Program-made: the position numbers and the translations under genes
DNA from: CAVQJU01 sp963754955
Lineage (GTDB): Bacteria > Acidobacteriota > Vicinamibacteria > Vicinamibacterales > CAVVIG01
DNA: 64,000 nt
NCBI GenBank assembly: GCA_963754955.1
Contig: CAVWHY010000005.1
Location: 372,001-436,000 of the forward strand
Reading direction: 5' to 3'
Part shown: positions 27,069 to 35,068 of the stretch, one piece after another
Numbering within the stretch: the stretch's first letter is position 1
How the letters are laid out: each line of letters begins with the position of its first letter
The notes under the pieces: generated by a model
Told to the model about the DNA's origin: nothing
The model's input: the letters and a program-made list of their open reading frames with translations, nothing else
Database searches by the model: none

Positions 27069-28256
27069 TTACAGCTCGCGGAGCGCGGACGAGATCGGAA
27101 GCCTCGCGGCTCGAACAGCCGGGAGCAGACCGCCAATCAGCCCCATCACGAGCGCGTAGCCGAGTCCCTGGGCGAGAAGCGCCGGCGTCACCGCAAACGC
27201 GAATGCGACCTGGCTGAACGACTGCCAGTTCATCGTGGACGTCTGATAGCCGTTGAAACCCAGGTACGCGATCAGCCCACCCAGCGCGCCGCCGAGCGCC
27301 GCGAGGCCGAACGACTCGGCGAGCACGGACACGAGCACCGATGCCGTGTTGAAGCCGAGCGCGCGCAGCGTCGCGATTTCGCGGGTCCGCGTGGACACCG
27401 CCGTATACATCGTCAGGATCGCGCCGAACACGGCGCCGATGCCCATCAGCGCGGCGATGGCGAAGCCAACGGATCGGATCAGCCGCGTGAGCGTGACCGA
27501 CTGCGCCATGTAGTACTCCAGTTCGGGACGCACGGACACGTTCAGCTGCGGATTCGTCGTCAGCCAGTCCTTGAACTGCCCGTAGGTCGCCGGGGACTCC
27601 AGCCGGGCACGCACCGATTGAAAGGTGTTGCCGCGACGGTACGCGCCCTGGAGGAAGCGCGCGTCGCACCAGATTTCCGTCTCGGCGACGCTGCCGCGCG
27701 ACTCGAACATGCCGACCACCGTCCACGAGTTCTGCCCGGCCTTGATCTCGGACCCGACCCTGAGTCCCGCGTAGTTGCGGGCGGCAGCCCGTCCGACCAC
27801 GACCTCGTTGGTGCCGAACCGCAGCATCCGGCCCTCGACAAGCCTGGCTTCGTCGCGGACACCGAAGCTGGCCGGGTCGATCCCGCGCATGGGCACGTTG
27901 GCAGGCGTGCCCGTCGACAGCTTCGGCAGGTCGATCAGCACGAACAGCTCGGCCGCCGCGAGCGGCAATGCCCCTTCGTGCCGCAGGCCGGGAGCCTGCT
28001 TGATGATGTCGGCCTCGGGCCCGCCAATGCCGCTCGTCATCTCGTCGTCCGCGCCGCTGCGCATCACGATCGCGCGATCAGGCGATCCCGCCGCGGTCAT
28101 CGCCGCGTAGAAGCCCTGTGCCATCGACAGCACGGCCACGAATACGATGACGACGCCGGCGATACCGACGACGGCAACGGCAGACGATCCCAGCCGCTGC
28201 GGAATGGTCCTCAGGCTCAGCCAGCTGACGGCGAAGATCTGGGTAAAAAAAGACAT
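27069..28256 (-). CDS. ABC transporter permease, MacB/FtsX type (second permease)
   Basis: A 395-residue protein starting MSFFTQIFAVSWLSLRTIPQ. It has an N-terminal membrane helix (GSSAVAVVGIAGVVIVFVAV), a large periplasmic domain, and three C-terminal helices including the FtsX signature block TREIATLRALGFNTASVLVS. This is the topology of MacB/LolC-type permeases that move substrates out of the inner membrane by mechanical transmission. It follows the first permease gene by two bases and ends the operon. Confidence 0.87.
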   Translation of the reverse strand: MSFFTQIFAVSWLSLRTIPQRLGSSAVAVVGIAGVVIVFVAVLSMAQGFYAAMTAAGSPDRAIVMRSGADDEMTSGIGGPEADIIKQAPGLRHEGALPLAAAELFVLIDLPKLSTGTPANVPMRGIDPASFGVRDEARLVEGRMLRFGTNEVVVGRAAARNYAGLRVGSEIKAGQNSWTVVGMFESRGSVAETEIWCDARFLQGAYRRGNTFQSVRARLESPATYGQFKDWLTTNPQLNVSVRPELEYYMAQSVTLTRLIRSVGFAIAALMGIGAVFGAILTMYTAVSTRTREIATLRALGFNTASVLVSVLAESFGLAALGGALGGLIAYLGFNGYQTSTMNWQSFSQVAFAFAVTPALLAQGLGYALVMGLIGGLLPAVRAARLPISSALREL

Positions 28257-28258
28257 CC

Positions 28259-29417
28259 CTACGCCTTCCTCAGCGCGTCGGTGATCTTGATGCGCATGGC
28301 TCCCGTCGCAGGCATGAGCCCTGCCGCGACGCCGACGGCCGCGATCAGCGCGATGCCGAGGAACAGGTCGCGCTGCGGCAGGACGAACGGCGTGAGCAGA
28401 CCGCCCGTGGGGTCGCCGCGCGACACGATCGCCCATGCCACGAGCAAGCCGAGGCCTCCGCCGACGACGGCCACGAACATCGACTCGGCGAGCACGAGCG
28501 CCAGAATCAGGCCATTCGAGAACCCAAGCGTTTTGAGCACCGCCAGCTCGCTCGTCCGCTCGCGAACAGCCTGCGCCATCGTGTTCCCGACGACCAGCAG
28601 AATCGTGAAGAGCACGGCGACAAGGATCGCGATCATGATCGACCCGATGTCGCCGACCTGCTTGGCAAACCCGTCGATGAACCCCTTCTCCGTCGTCGTG
28701 TTCGTCTCCGACGATGAGTTGGCGAACATGCTGTCGAAGGTCGATGCCATCTCTTTGGATTTCGACGCGTCCTTGATCTTGACGACGTACCATCCCACCG
28801 TGCCCTGCCCCGGTGGTGGGCGAACGGGCCTCGTCGAGATAGTCGTAGCGGAAGAAGAAGCTGGTCTTGTCGACGCCCGGATCGCCGTCATAGAGACCGA
28901 CAATGTTGAATTCCCAGGCGTCGCTGCCGTTCTTCTTCCGGTAGATGGTGCCCTTGAGCGGCACGCGGTCGCCGATTTTCCAGCCGAAACGCTTGGCGAG
29001 GTCGACGCCGACCACGGCGCCCTGCTTGTCGGCGGCCCAGGCCTTCATCTGCTCCGGCGGAATGTGAATCTCCGGGTACATGCTGAAGTACGGCTCGGGC
29101 TCGGTCGCGATGGTCGAGAAGAAGTTCGTCGGATCCTGGTAGACACCGCCGAACCAGGTGTTGTGCGTGACGGTCTGGACGCCCGGCACGCTGCGCAGCT
29201 GCGCCTGATACGAGACGGGCAGCGGCATGATGATGCTGATCTTGTGAATCACCATCAGACGATCGAGCCCCGCCAGATCCACCCCCATCGAGAACGTCGA
29301 TCGGATCGTCATCAGCAGGCCGAACAGCAGGAACGCGATGAAGATCGACAGCAACGTGAACGTGGTACGGACCTTGCGCCGCCAGAGGCTGCGCCAGACG
29401 AGCGGCAGGAATTTCAT
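28259..29417 (-). CDS. ABC transporter permease, MacB/FtsX type (first permease, one frameshift)
   Basis: The start MKFLPLVWRSLWRRKVRTTF and the helix FTLLSIFIAFLLFGLLMTI are typical. A periplasmic part follows (GVVGVDLAKRFGWKIGDRVP-like stretch at AVVGVDLAKRFGWKIGDR). After a frame change near 28820 come the C-terminal helices with RERTSELAVLKTLGFSNGLI and the end MRIKITDALRKA. About 386 residues. The ATG overlaps the ATPase stop (ATGA). With the second permease it gives a heteromeric pair, as in LolC/LolE, instead of the single MacB. Confidence 0.85.
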
Positions 29418-30107
29418 GCGGCCACCGTGTCGAGCAGCGTGCCCTTTTCGAGGTGCAGCGTGCGTTTCGCGCGATCCGCGGCGTGCGGGTCGTGCGTGAC
29501 CATGACGATCGTCTTGCCGTATTCCCGGTTGAGCGCCTGCAGCAGGTCGAGGATTTCATCGCCGGCCTTCCGATCGAGATCGCCCGTCGGCTCGTCGCAC
29601 AGGAGCAAGGTCGGATCGGTGACGATGGCGCGCGCGATGCCGACACGCTGCTCCTGGCCGCCCGACAACTGCCGCGGGTAGTGCCGGGCGCGATCCGCCA
29701 GGCCGACGATCTTGAGGGCGATGCGCGGCGCGCTTCCGGCGCTCGGCCTTCGAAAGATTCGTCAGCAGCAGCGGCAGCTCGACGTTGCGCTCGGCGGTCA
29801 GCACGGGCAGCAGGTTGTACAGCTGGAACACGAAGCCGACGTGCTGCGACCGCCACTTCGACAGCCGTGCGCCGCTCAGTTCGTTGATGCGGACGCCGTT
29901 CACGTCCACCGATCCGCCCGTCGGCGTGTCGAGGCCGCCCATCAGGTTCAGCAGCGTCGTCTTGCCGGATCCGGATGGGCCCATCAGCGCCAGGAAGTCG
30001 CCGGGCGGGATGTCGAGATTGACGCCCTTCAGCACCTCGATGCGTTCACCGCCCCTGCTGAAGTGCTTCTGCACGCCCGCAATCCGAACCAGCGCGTCGC
30101 CGCTCAT
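29414..30107 (-). CDS. ABC transporter ATPase, LolD/MacB type (one frameshift)
   Basis: About 230 residues. Walker A is LMGPSGSGKTTLLNLMGGLD, the Q-loop is VGFVFQLYNLLPVLTAERNV. After a frame change near 29735 the frame gives ARHYPRQLSGGQEQRVGIAR and LLLCDEPTGDLDRKAGDEIL. The LLPVLTAERNVELPL block is typical of the LolD/FtsE/MacB subfamily that works with FtsX-type permeases. It is followed by both permease genes and preceded by the adaptor gene, with a REP element in between. Confidence 0.88.
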
Positions 30108-30122
30108 GTTGCCTCTTCTTTT

Positions 30123-30172
30123 GCAGGGCGGGGCTTTCAGCCCCGCCGGCGGCCCTGAAAGGGCCGCCCTAC
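30123..30172. repeat. REP element pair inside the exporter operon
   Basis: On the minus strand GTAG starts at 30172, then hairpin GGCGGCCC-TTTCA-GGGCCGCC and a second hairpin GGCGGGGCT-GAA-AGCCCCGCC; the far end reads CTGCAA in place of CTAC. It lies between the adaptor and ATPase genes, and its GTAG supplies the adaptor gene's TAG stop. Confidence 0.85.
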
Positions 30173-31404
30173 TTCACCACGACGGTCGCACCATCCTTGA
30201 GCGCAGCCGACGGGGAGACCACCACGGACTCGCCGGCCGTGAGACCCGCGAGAACCTCGAGCTGGCTGCCGTCCTCGCCGCCCGTTCTGACGGCACGCCG
30301 TTCGACGCTGTTGTCGCGGCGCGCGACGAAGACGACCGCCTGCCCGTTGTCGGTGCGAACAGCGGCTTTGGACACCAGCAGCGTGGCACGCCCGGCGGCG
30401 TTGGCGGCCTTGTCGGAACCTCTTGCCGGCGCTGCCAGGAACGTCACTTTCACCCCCATGTCGGGCAGGATCCGCGGGTCGAGCTGCTTGAACCCGATGC
30501 GCACGAGCACGGTCGCTTTCTGGCGATCGGCGGTCGGTACCATCGTGATGACGCGCGCCGGAATCTGCCAGTCCGGATAGGCATTGAGCACCGCCGTGAC
30601 GTCCTGCCCGCTGACGACGCGGTTGATGTACGACTCGTTGACGTCCACGTCGATCTCGAGCGACTTCATGTCCACGATCGTGCAGATCCCCGTGCGGGTG
30701 AAGCCGCCGCCGGCCGACACCGGCGACACCATCTCGCCCGGCTGCGCGTCCTTGGTGATGGCCACGCCGCTGAAGGGCGCCCGGATGATCGTGTTGTCGA
30801 GATCGGTCTGCTGCATCGCCACCTGACGTTCCGCGACGCGGACCATCTCGCGTGTCGCGGCGATCCGGGCCGCCATGGAATCGACGTCGGCCTGGGCCTG
30901 ATCGACTTCCGACTGGGCCACGACCTTTTCTTTCACCAGCTGCATGCGACGGCTCAACGTGAGGCGGGCGTCAGCCAGGCGAACTTCGCTTTCGGCGATG
31001 TTCCGCCGCGCGGCTTCCGCCTGCGCCTCGGCAAATGCCAGCGCCGCGCGCGGATTGGCATCGTCCAGGCGCGCGAGCACCTGGCCTTCCTTGACCGCCA
31101 TGCCCTCTTCGACGTTCACCTCGACCACCTTGCCCGTGATCTTCGACGAGATGGTCGCGCGGCGGCGCGCCGTGACGTAGCCCGTGGCATTCAGCACGGC
31201 TGCCTGCGTACCCGCAACGCGCTCGGTGACGGGTGAGACCTGGACTTCGATCGGGCGTTCGCGAGTGGCCCACGCCCAACCGGCGCGGCCGAGGCCGGCG
31301 AGCACGACGAGCACGAGCGTCCACACCACGACGCGCGCGACGCCCGAGCGCTCGGGCGGACGCTCGATCCGCAGCGCCGCCAGGTCTTGTTTCAGGTCTG
31401 CCAC
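30169..31404 (-). CDS. HlyD/MacA-type periplasmic adaptor
   Basis: A 411-residue membrane fusion protein. It has an N-terminal anchor helix (VVVWTLVLVVLAGLGRAGWA), a lipoyl half-motif GKVVEVNVEEGMAVKEGQVL, a long alpha hairpin (about residues 110-190), the second lipoyl half DNTIIRAPFSGVAITKDAQP, and beta-barrel and membrane-proximal domains ending SPSAALKDGATVVVK. It links an inner-membrane ABC pump to an outer-membrane channel. It is the first gene of adaptor-ATPase-permease-permease. No outer-membrane factor gene is nearby. Confidence 0.9.
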   Translation of the reverse strand: MADLKQDLAALRIERPPERSGVARVVVWTLVLVVLAGLGRAGWAWATRERPIEVQVSPVTERVAGTQAAVLNATGYVTARRRATISSKITGKVVEVNVEEGMAVKEGQVLARLDDANPRAALAFAEAQAEAARRNIAESEVRLADARLTLSRRMQLVKEKVVAQSEVDQAQADVDSMAARIAATREMVRVAERQVAMQQTDLDNTIIRAPFSGVAITKDAQPGEMVSPVSAGGGFTRTGICTIVDMKSLEIDVDVNESYINRVVSGQDVTAVLNAYPDWQIPARVITMVPTADRQKATVLVRIGFKQLDPRILPDMGVKVTFLAAPARGSDKAANAAGRATLLVSKAAVRTDNGQAVVFVARRDNSVERRAVRTGGEDGSQLEVLAGLTAGESVVVSPSAALKDGATVVVK

Positions 31405-31432
31405 GTGGTGTGCGAAATGGAGCCGCCGGCGG

Positions 31433-31918
31433 CTAGCGCTGAGCCTTGATCGTGTAGTCCGACCATTCCCGGATCTTGCCGTCCTTCACGAAGAAGACGC
31501 CCACGCCTTCCCATGTCAGCGGGCGTGCCGTCAAGAATCGATCGATTCGATGATTGATCACGATCGGTCCCGCGGCGGCCGTATCGAGGACCCGGAATTC
31601 CACCAGGGTGGAATCATCGAGCCAGGTCTTGAGCCTGCCGGCGACCCCGGCGTGACCGTTGACCGCCGGCGTCGTTTCCGACATGCGATAGACGCAGTCG
31701 TCAGCCAGGAACGGGAGGACCCGTGCCATGTCCCGCGACGACCACGCCGCGCAGAAGTCGGTGACCGTTTTGACGTTTGCTTTCTCGCCGTCGTTCCAGT
31801 CGGCCGCGGCGACCCGCCCCGCCCCCGCAAGGAGCGCGGCCATTCCCAATCCAGCCGACGCCATGAACCCACGCCGGGATCTGCCCCTGGAACTGGCTTT
31901 TGCTGTCGCTCTATCCAT
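31433..31918 (-). CDS. TAT-exported limonene-epoxide-hydrolase-like / NTF2-fold protein
   Basis: A 161-residue protein with a twin-arginine signal (GRSRRGFMASAGLGMAALLA). The mature part is an NTF2-like fold: KTVTDFCAAWSSRDMARVLP, FLADDCVYRMSETTPAVNGH, FLTARPLTWEGVGVFFVKDG and KIREWSDYTIKAQ, as in the limonene-1,2-epoxide hydrolase family (Asp-Arg-Asp type site is plausible, D in LDTAA and R-D pair). The actual reaction cannot be told. A heptad array separates its start codon from a TATACT promoter-like box. Confidence 0.78.
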   Translation of the reverse strand: MDRATAKASSRGRSRRGFMASAGLGMAALLAGAGRVAAADWNDGEKANVKTVTDFCAAWSSRDMARVLPFLADDCVYRMSETTPAVNGHAGVAGRLKTWLDDSTLVEFRVLDTAAAGPIVINHRIDRFLTARPLTWEGVGVFFVKDGKIREWSDYTIKAQR

Positions 31919-31921
31919 TTC

Positions 31922-31968
31922 GCCCTCCCCTTCGCCCTTTGCCCTCTGCCCTCTGCCCTTTGCCCTTC
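31922..31968. repeat. heptad array GCCCTTT/GCCCTCT
   Basis: Five exact units GCCCTTT GCCCTCT GCCCTCT GCCCTTT GCCCTTC (31934-31968), preceded by shorter related sequence. It sits directly before the start codon of the NTF2-like gene. No inverted partner is seen here. Confidence 0.85.
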
Positions 31969-31982
31969 GTTCATGGTCTCCC

Positions 31983-31988
31983 AGTATA
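31983..31988 (-). promoter_or_regulatory. candidate -10 box upstream of the NTF2-like gene
   Basis: TATACT on the minus strand. An ATG lies about 9 bases downstream (31974), but it opens a different frame through the array; the true gene starts at 31918, after the array. The array may have been inserted between promoter and gene. Confidence 0.4.
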
Positions 31989-32056
31989 CCGACCGGCCCT
32001 GACAGATCAGGTCAGGCCCGTTAACCGCCGCATCGGGCCCGCGTAATAGAGGGCAT

Positions 32057-33025
32057 ATGAAACATGTCCGAGCCCTCGCCGTGGCCGCGGCCCTGATGAC
32101 CGGACTGGCCGCCTCCCCGGCAGCAGCCCAGAACCGCCGTCCGGCGAATCGCGGGCCGGCGCTCGAACAGTCCCGGCCGCAGGAGGTGCCCGCGGCCCCG
32201 CGTGGCGCACTGCGGCCGGAACTCGCCGCCCCGTACGACGGCAACGTCGAGGAAACGCGGCGGCGCCTTGACGAGGTCCTGCAGCAGTACCCGCCATCCC
32301 TGCGCGAGGTGCTGCGCCTCGATCCGTCGCTCCTCACGAACGCCGCTTACCTCCAGCCGTACCCCGCGCTGGCCGAGTTTCTTTCCCAGCACGACGACGT
32401 CGCTCACAACCCGGGGTTCTTCTTCCCCGATTATCGCGACTACCGCGGCGGGCGCAACGACCCGAAGCTGGCGGCCATCCGCACCATCGAGGAATCGCTG
32501 GCCGGGTTGGCGGTCCTGATTGGCTTCCTCACCGTTGTCGCCACGATCGCATGGCTGGTGCGGTCCGTCATCGAACACCGGCGATGGCTTCGCGTGTCGA
32601 AGACTCACACGGACACCCACACGAAACTGCTCGATCGCTTGACGTCGAACGAGGATCTCATGGCTTACATGCAGTCATCCGCCGGCCGGCGGTTTCTGGA
32701 AGCCGCGCCGCTTCCGCTGGGCGCCGGGCCCCGGGCGCTCTCCGCGCCAATCGGCCGCATCCTCTGGTCGGTCCAGGCGGGGTGCGTGGTGGCCTTCGGT
32801 GGTGCGGGCCTGATCATCGCCAGCCGCCGCTTCGCGGCGCATCCGACGCTGTCGGAAATCGAGCTGCCCTTCTTTCTCGTGGGGGCGACCGCAGTCGCAA
32901 TCGGCGCCGGGTTCGTCGTCTCGGCGATCATCGCCTATGGGCTCTCGCGGCGGCTCGGCCTGCTCGCCCCGCGCACGAGCGGCGGGTCCCACGAGATGGA
33001 AACCGATTCCGGTGGAGTTTCGTAA
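32057..33025 (+). CDS. membrane protein with signal peptide, unknown function
   Basis: A 322-residue protein. The signal peptide is VRALAVAAALMTGLAASPAAA. A helical periplasmic part follows (RRLDEVLQQYPPSLREVLRL, DPSLLTNAAYLQPYPALAEF), then a membrane helix (LAGLAVLIGFLTVVATIAWL), a cytosolic stretch and two further helices (QAGCVVAFGGAGLIIASRRF, FLVGATAVAIGAGFVVSAII). I do not recognise the family. It is 17 bases upstream of the ECF sigma gene and probably forms an operon with the sigma/anti-sigma pair. Confidence 0.75.
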   Translation: MKHVRALAVAAALMTGLAASPAAAQNRRPANRGPALEQSRPQEVPAAPRGALRPELAAPYDGNVEETRRRLDEVLQQYPPSLREVLRLDPSLLTNAAYLQPYPALAEFLSQHDDVAHNPGFFFPDYRDYRGGRNDPKLAAIRTIEESLAGLAVLIGFLTVVATIAWLVRSVIEHRRWLRVSKTHTDTHTKLLDRLTSNEDLMAYMQSSAGRRFLEAAPLPLGAGPRALSAPIGRILWSVQAGCVVAFGGAGLIIASRRFAAHPTLSEIELPFFLVGATAVAIGAGFVVSAIIAYGLSRRLGLLAPRTSGGSHEMETDSGGVS

Positions 33026-33028
33026 GCG

Positions 33029-33034
33029 TATGAT
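33029..33034 (+). promoter_or_regulatory. candidate -10 box of the ECF sigma gene
   Basis: TATGAT eight bases before the ATG at 33043, overlapping the gap after the upstream gene's stop. It would allow the sigma gene to be expressed independently. Confidence 0.35.
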
Positions 33035-33042
33035 GCCCGCTC

Positions 33043-33630
33043 ATGTTCTCGCGTGACGTGACCCTCACGGATGTCGAGCGCCTGGCGCGCGTCGAGGCCA
33101 GAGCGGTCGAAACCCTCCAGATGGACGAGGACACGTTCCGCGCGTTCTACGACCGCACGGCGCGGCCCGTCTGGATTTACCTGGCGCGCATCACGGGCGA
33201 CCGCGCACTGGCGGACGACTTGCTCCAGGAGAGCTACTACCGCTTTCTGCGTGCCGATCGATGCTTCGACAGCGAAACGCACCGGCGGAACTACCTGTAC
33301 CGGATCGCGACAAACCTGGCGCACGACCGCCACCGCAGCCGGCGCGGCGTCGTGAATGTCCCCGTGCCGGCCGAGCACGATCCGTCCGCGCTCGCCAGCC
33401 ATGACGATGTCGCCGGCGACGCCGAACGGCGGACGGACGTGGGCCGCGCAATGGCGAAGCTCAAGCCGCGCGAACGCGAGCTGCTCTGGCTGGCTTACGC
33501 CCAGGGATCGTCGCACGAGGAGATCGCGCAGTCGCTCGGTCTTCGACGGGCGAGCATCAAGATGCTGCTCTTTCGGGCGCGACGCAGGCTTGCGGCGCTC
33601 CTGACAGGACAACCGGGGCAACGGGCGTGA
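33043..33630 (+). CDS. ECF RNA polymerase sigma factor
   Basis: A 195-residue sigma-70 family protein. Region 2 is TFRAFYDRTARPVWIYLARI with LADDLLQESYYRFLRADRCF and NYLYRIATNLAHDRHRSRRG; region 4 is LKPRERELLWLAYAQGSSHE and EIAQSLGLRRASIKMLLFRA. The N-terminal about 25 residues before region 2 are extra; a start at the in-frame MDEDTFRAFYD is an alternative. It is followed by a membrane anti-sigma gene with a 4-base overlap, the usual arrangement of an envelope-sensing pair. Confidence 0.9.
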   Translation: MFSRDVTLTDVERLARVEARAVETLQMDEDTFRAFYDRTARPVWIYLARITGDRALADDLLQESYYRFLRADRCFDSETHRRNYLYRIATNLAHDRHRSRRGVVNVPVPAEHDPSALASHDDVAGDAERRTDVGRAMAKLKPRERELLWLAYAQGSSHEEIAQSLGLRRASIKMLLFRARRRLAALLTGQPGQRA

Positions 33631-34112
33631 CGATGATCGAGTGCCCCCGCGAATCGGACGTCCTCGACGCCATTGCATCCGGGAAATGGCCGCATCGCGT
33701 CAGTCTGGAATTGGCAGGGCACGTCAGGTCCTGCGCCGTGTGCCGCGACGTCGTCGTCGTGGCGCAGGCCATGCGAGCCGATCAGGAAACGGCGTGGCGG
33801 GAGGCGAGCGTTCCTTCGTCCGGCCAGGCGTGGTGGCGGGCAGAAATGCGCGCCCGGCACGAGGCCGTTCTGCAGGCATCGAGGCCGATCGCGATCGCTC
33901 AGGGCGCGGCCCTGCTCGTCGCAATTGCCGCGATCTTAGCCACCGGCTGGCTCGGATGGACGTGGATCCATCAGGAGCCGTCAATCGTCGACTTCTCCAG
34001 TGTCTCGGCGCAGGCGTTGGCGTCTCCGCTCGCCCTGTCGCTCCTCGCCGCGCTGTTCACGCTGGCCGTGATTACCCCTGTCGCGCTCTACCTTGTCCTG
34101 TCGGATGAATAG
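33627..34112 (+). CDS. membrane-anchored anti-sigma factor
   Basis: About 161 residues. The N-terminal part contains LAGHVRSCAVCRDVVVVAQA, an HxxxCxxC zinc anti-sigma motif. Two membrane helices follow (AIAQGAALLVAIAAILATGW and ALSLLAALFTLAVITPVALY). It should bind and hold the ECF sigma factor at the membrane until a signal releases it. The start overlaps the sigma gene's stop (ATGA). Confidence 0.82.
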   Translation: MTMIECPRESDVLDAIASGKWPHRVSLELAGHVRSCAVCRDVVVVAQAMRADQETAWREASVPSSGQAWWRAEMRARHEAVLQASRPIAIAQGAALLVAIAAILATGWLGWTWIHQEPSIVDFSSVSAQALASPLALSLLAALFTLAVITPVALYLVLSDE

Positions 34113-34121
34113 TCCTTCTTC

Positions 34122-34176
34122 GTAGTGCGGACCTTCAGGTCCGCCGTGGTCCGGCAGGCCTGAAGGCCTGCACTAC
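34122..34176. repeat. REP element pair
   Basis: GTAG, hairpin GCGGACC-TTCA-GGTCCGC, spacer, hairpin GCAGGCC-TGAA-GGCCTGC, CTAC. It lies in the 69-base gap between the convergent anti-sigma and TonB-like genes and could act as a shared terminator. Confidence 0.85.
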
Positions 34177-34181
34177 ACGTG

Positions 34182-35051
34182 CTATCTCGTGGTGAAATTG
34201 ACCGTGACGACCATTCTCACGGGCACGGCCCGGCCGTCGACGAACGCCGGCTCGAAACGCCAATTGCGGACGGCCTGCAGCGCGGCTTCGTCGAGCATCG
34301 GAATCGACCGCACCACCTTTGCCTCCGAGACCAGCCCTGCTTCGTTGACCACAATTTCAGCCTGCACGTTACCCTGGATGCCAGCGGCAGCCGCTTCGGG
34401 CGGATAGCGCGCCACGTCCAGGCGCGACGGCGAGGGGATCGGTCCGCCGACACGATACACCCCGTTCTCGTCGCGCTCGCCGGGATTGCCTGTGGCGGGC
34501 GCGGGCGTCTGCTGCTGCGCCAGCCTGCTGAGGGCGGTCGCGCGGCGGGCGTAGAACTGAGCGAGCATCCGATACGGGTCGACACCATCGGGCTGCTGCC
34601 GCCTTGCCGACAACAACGTGTCTTCCGCGGCGTCGATCAGCCCCTCGTCTTCGAGCTGTTTCGCCAGGCGGAACACCGGCCGGAGATCGTTCGGCAGCTG
34701 CGCGATCAGTTCCCGCAGTGCGGTCTCCACCTGCCGCGGCTGGTCCAGATGCTGCGCGTCGTACACCTTCGTCAACGCCTCCAGCGCTTGAGCGGCCGCG
34801 TCTCCGCTCGTGGCGAGGCTTGCGGCGCGGCGGTAATGCTCGGCCGCCGCCTCGAGCTGCCGGTTCCTCTGCGCCGACTGTTTCGGCAACGCCTCGGCCG
34901 TGCGCAGTTGATCGTCGCCGAGACAACGTTCCGCGGCGGCAGTGCCCGACGCCGGCGCCACGCCGCACGCCGGAGGACGTGGCATTTCCGTCGACGCCGC
35001 CTGCCCCGATGCCACCACGGCCCACACGAGAGCGGCACTCAGCATTACCAT
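34182..35051 (-). CDS. TonB C-terminal domain protein with helical repeats
   Basis: A 289-residue secreted protein (signal LSAALVWAVVASGQAAS). The central half is helical and TPR-like (HYRRAASLATSGDAAAQALE, FRLAKQLEDEGLIDAAEDTL). The C-terminal 90 residues are a TonB domain: YPPEAAAAGIQGNVQAEIVV, AALQAVRNWRFEPAFVDGRA and VPVRMVVTVNFTT. There is no N-terminal membrane anchor besides the signal, so it may not transduce energy. Such TonB-domain proteins are numerous in Acidobacteria. It follows the TPR lipoprotein gene by 17 bases. Confidence 0.82.
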   Translation of the reverse strand: MVMLSAALVWAVVASGQAASTEMPRPPACGVAPASGTAAAERCLGDDQLRTAEALPKQSAQRNRQLEAAAEHYRRAASLATSGDAAAQALEALTKVYDAQHLDQPRQVETALRELIAQLPNDLRPVFRLAKQLEDEGLIDAAEDTLLSARRQQPDGVDPYRMLAQFYARRATALSRLAQQQTPAPATGNPGERDENGVYRVGGPIPSPSRLDVARYPPEAAAAGIQGNVQAEIVVNEAGLVSEAKVVRSIPMLDEAALQAVRNWRFEPAFVDGRAVPVRMVVTVNFTTR

Positions 35052-35068
35052 TCGGCCTCGCTTTCCGG

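Noticed and set aside
27069..29417. A single long permease of 782 codons
   Set aside because: The frame joins the first permease's N-terminus and the second permease by a frame error; each part has its own start, four-helix FtsX layout and stop at 28259.
26904..29681. A 925-codon open frame on the plus strand across the exporter region
   Set aside because: It is opposite to the two permease genes and the ATPase gene, which have clear motifs; the translation is Arg/His rich low-complexity and matches no family.
34122..34176. A simple rho-independent terminator
   Set aside because: There are two inverted hairpins with GTAG and CTAC ends as in the other REPs and no T-run, so it is called a REP pair although it may also stop transcription.
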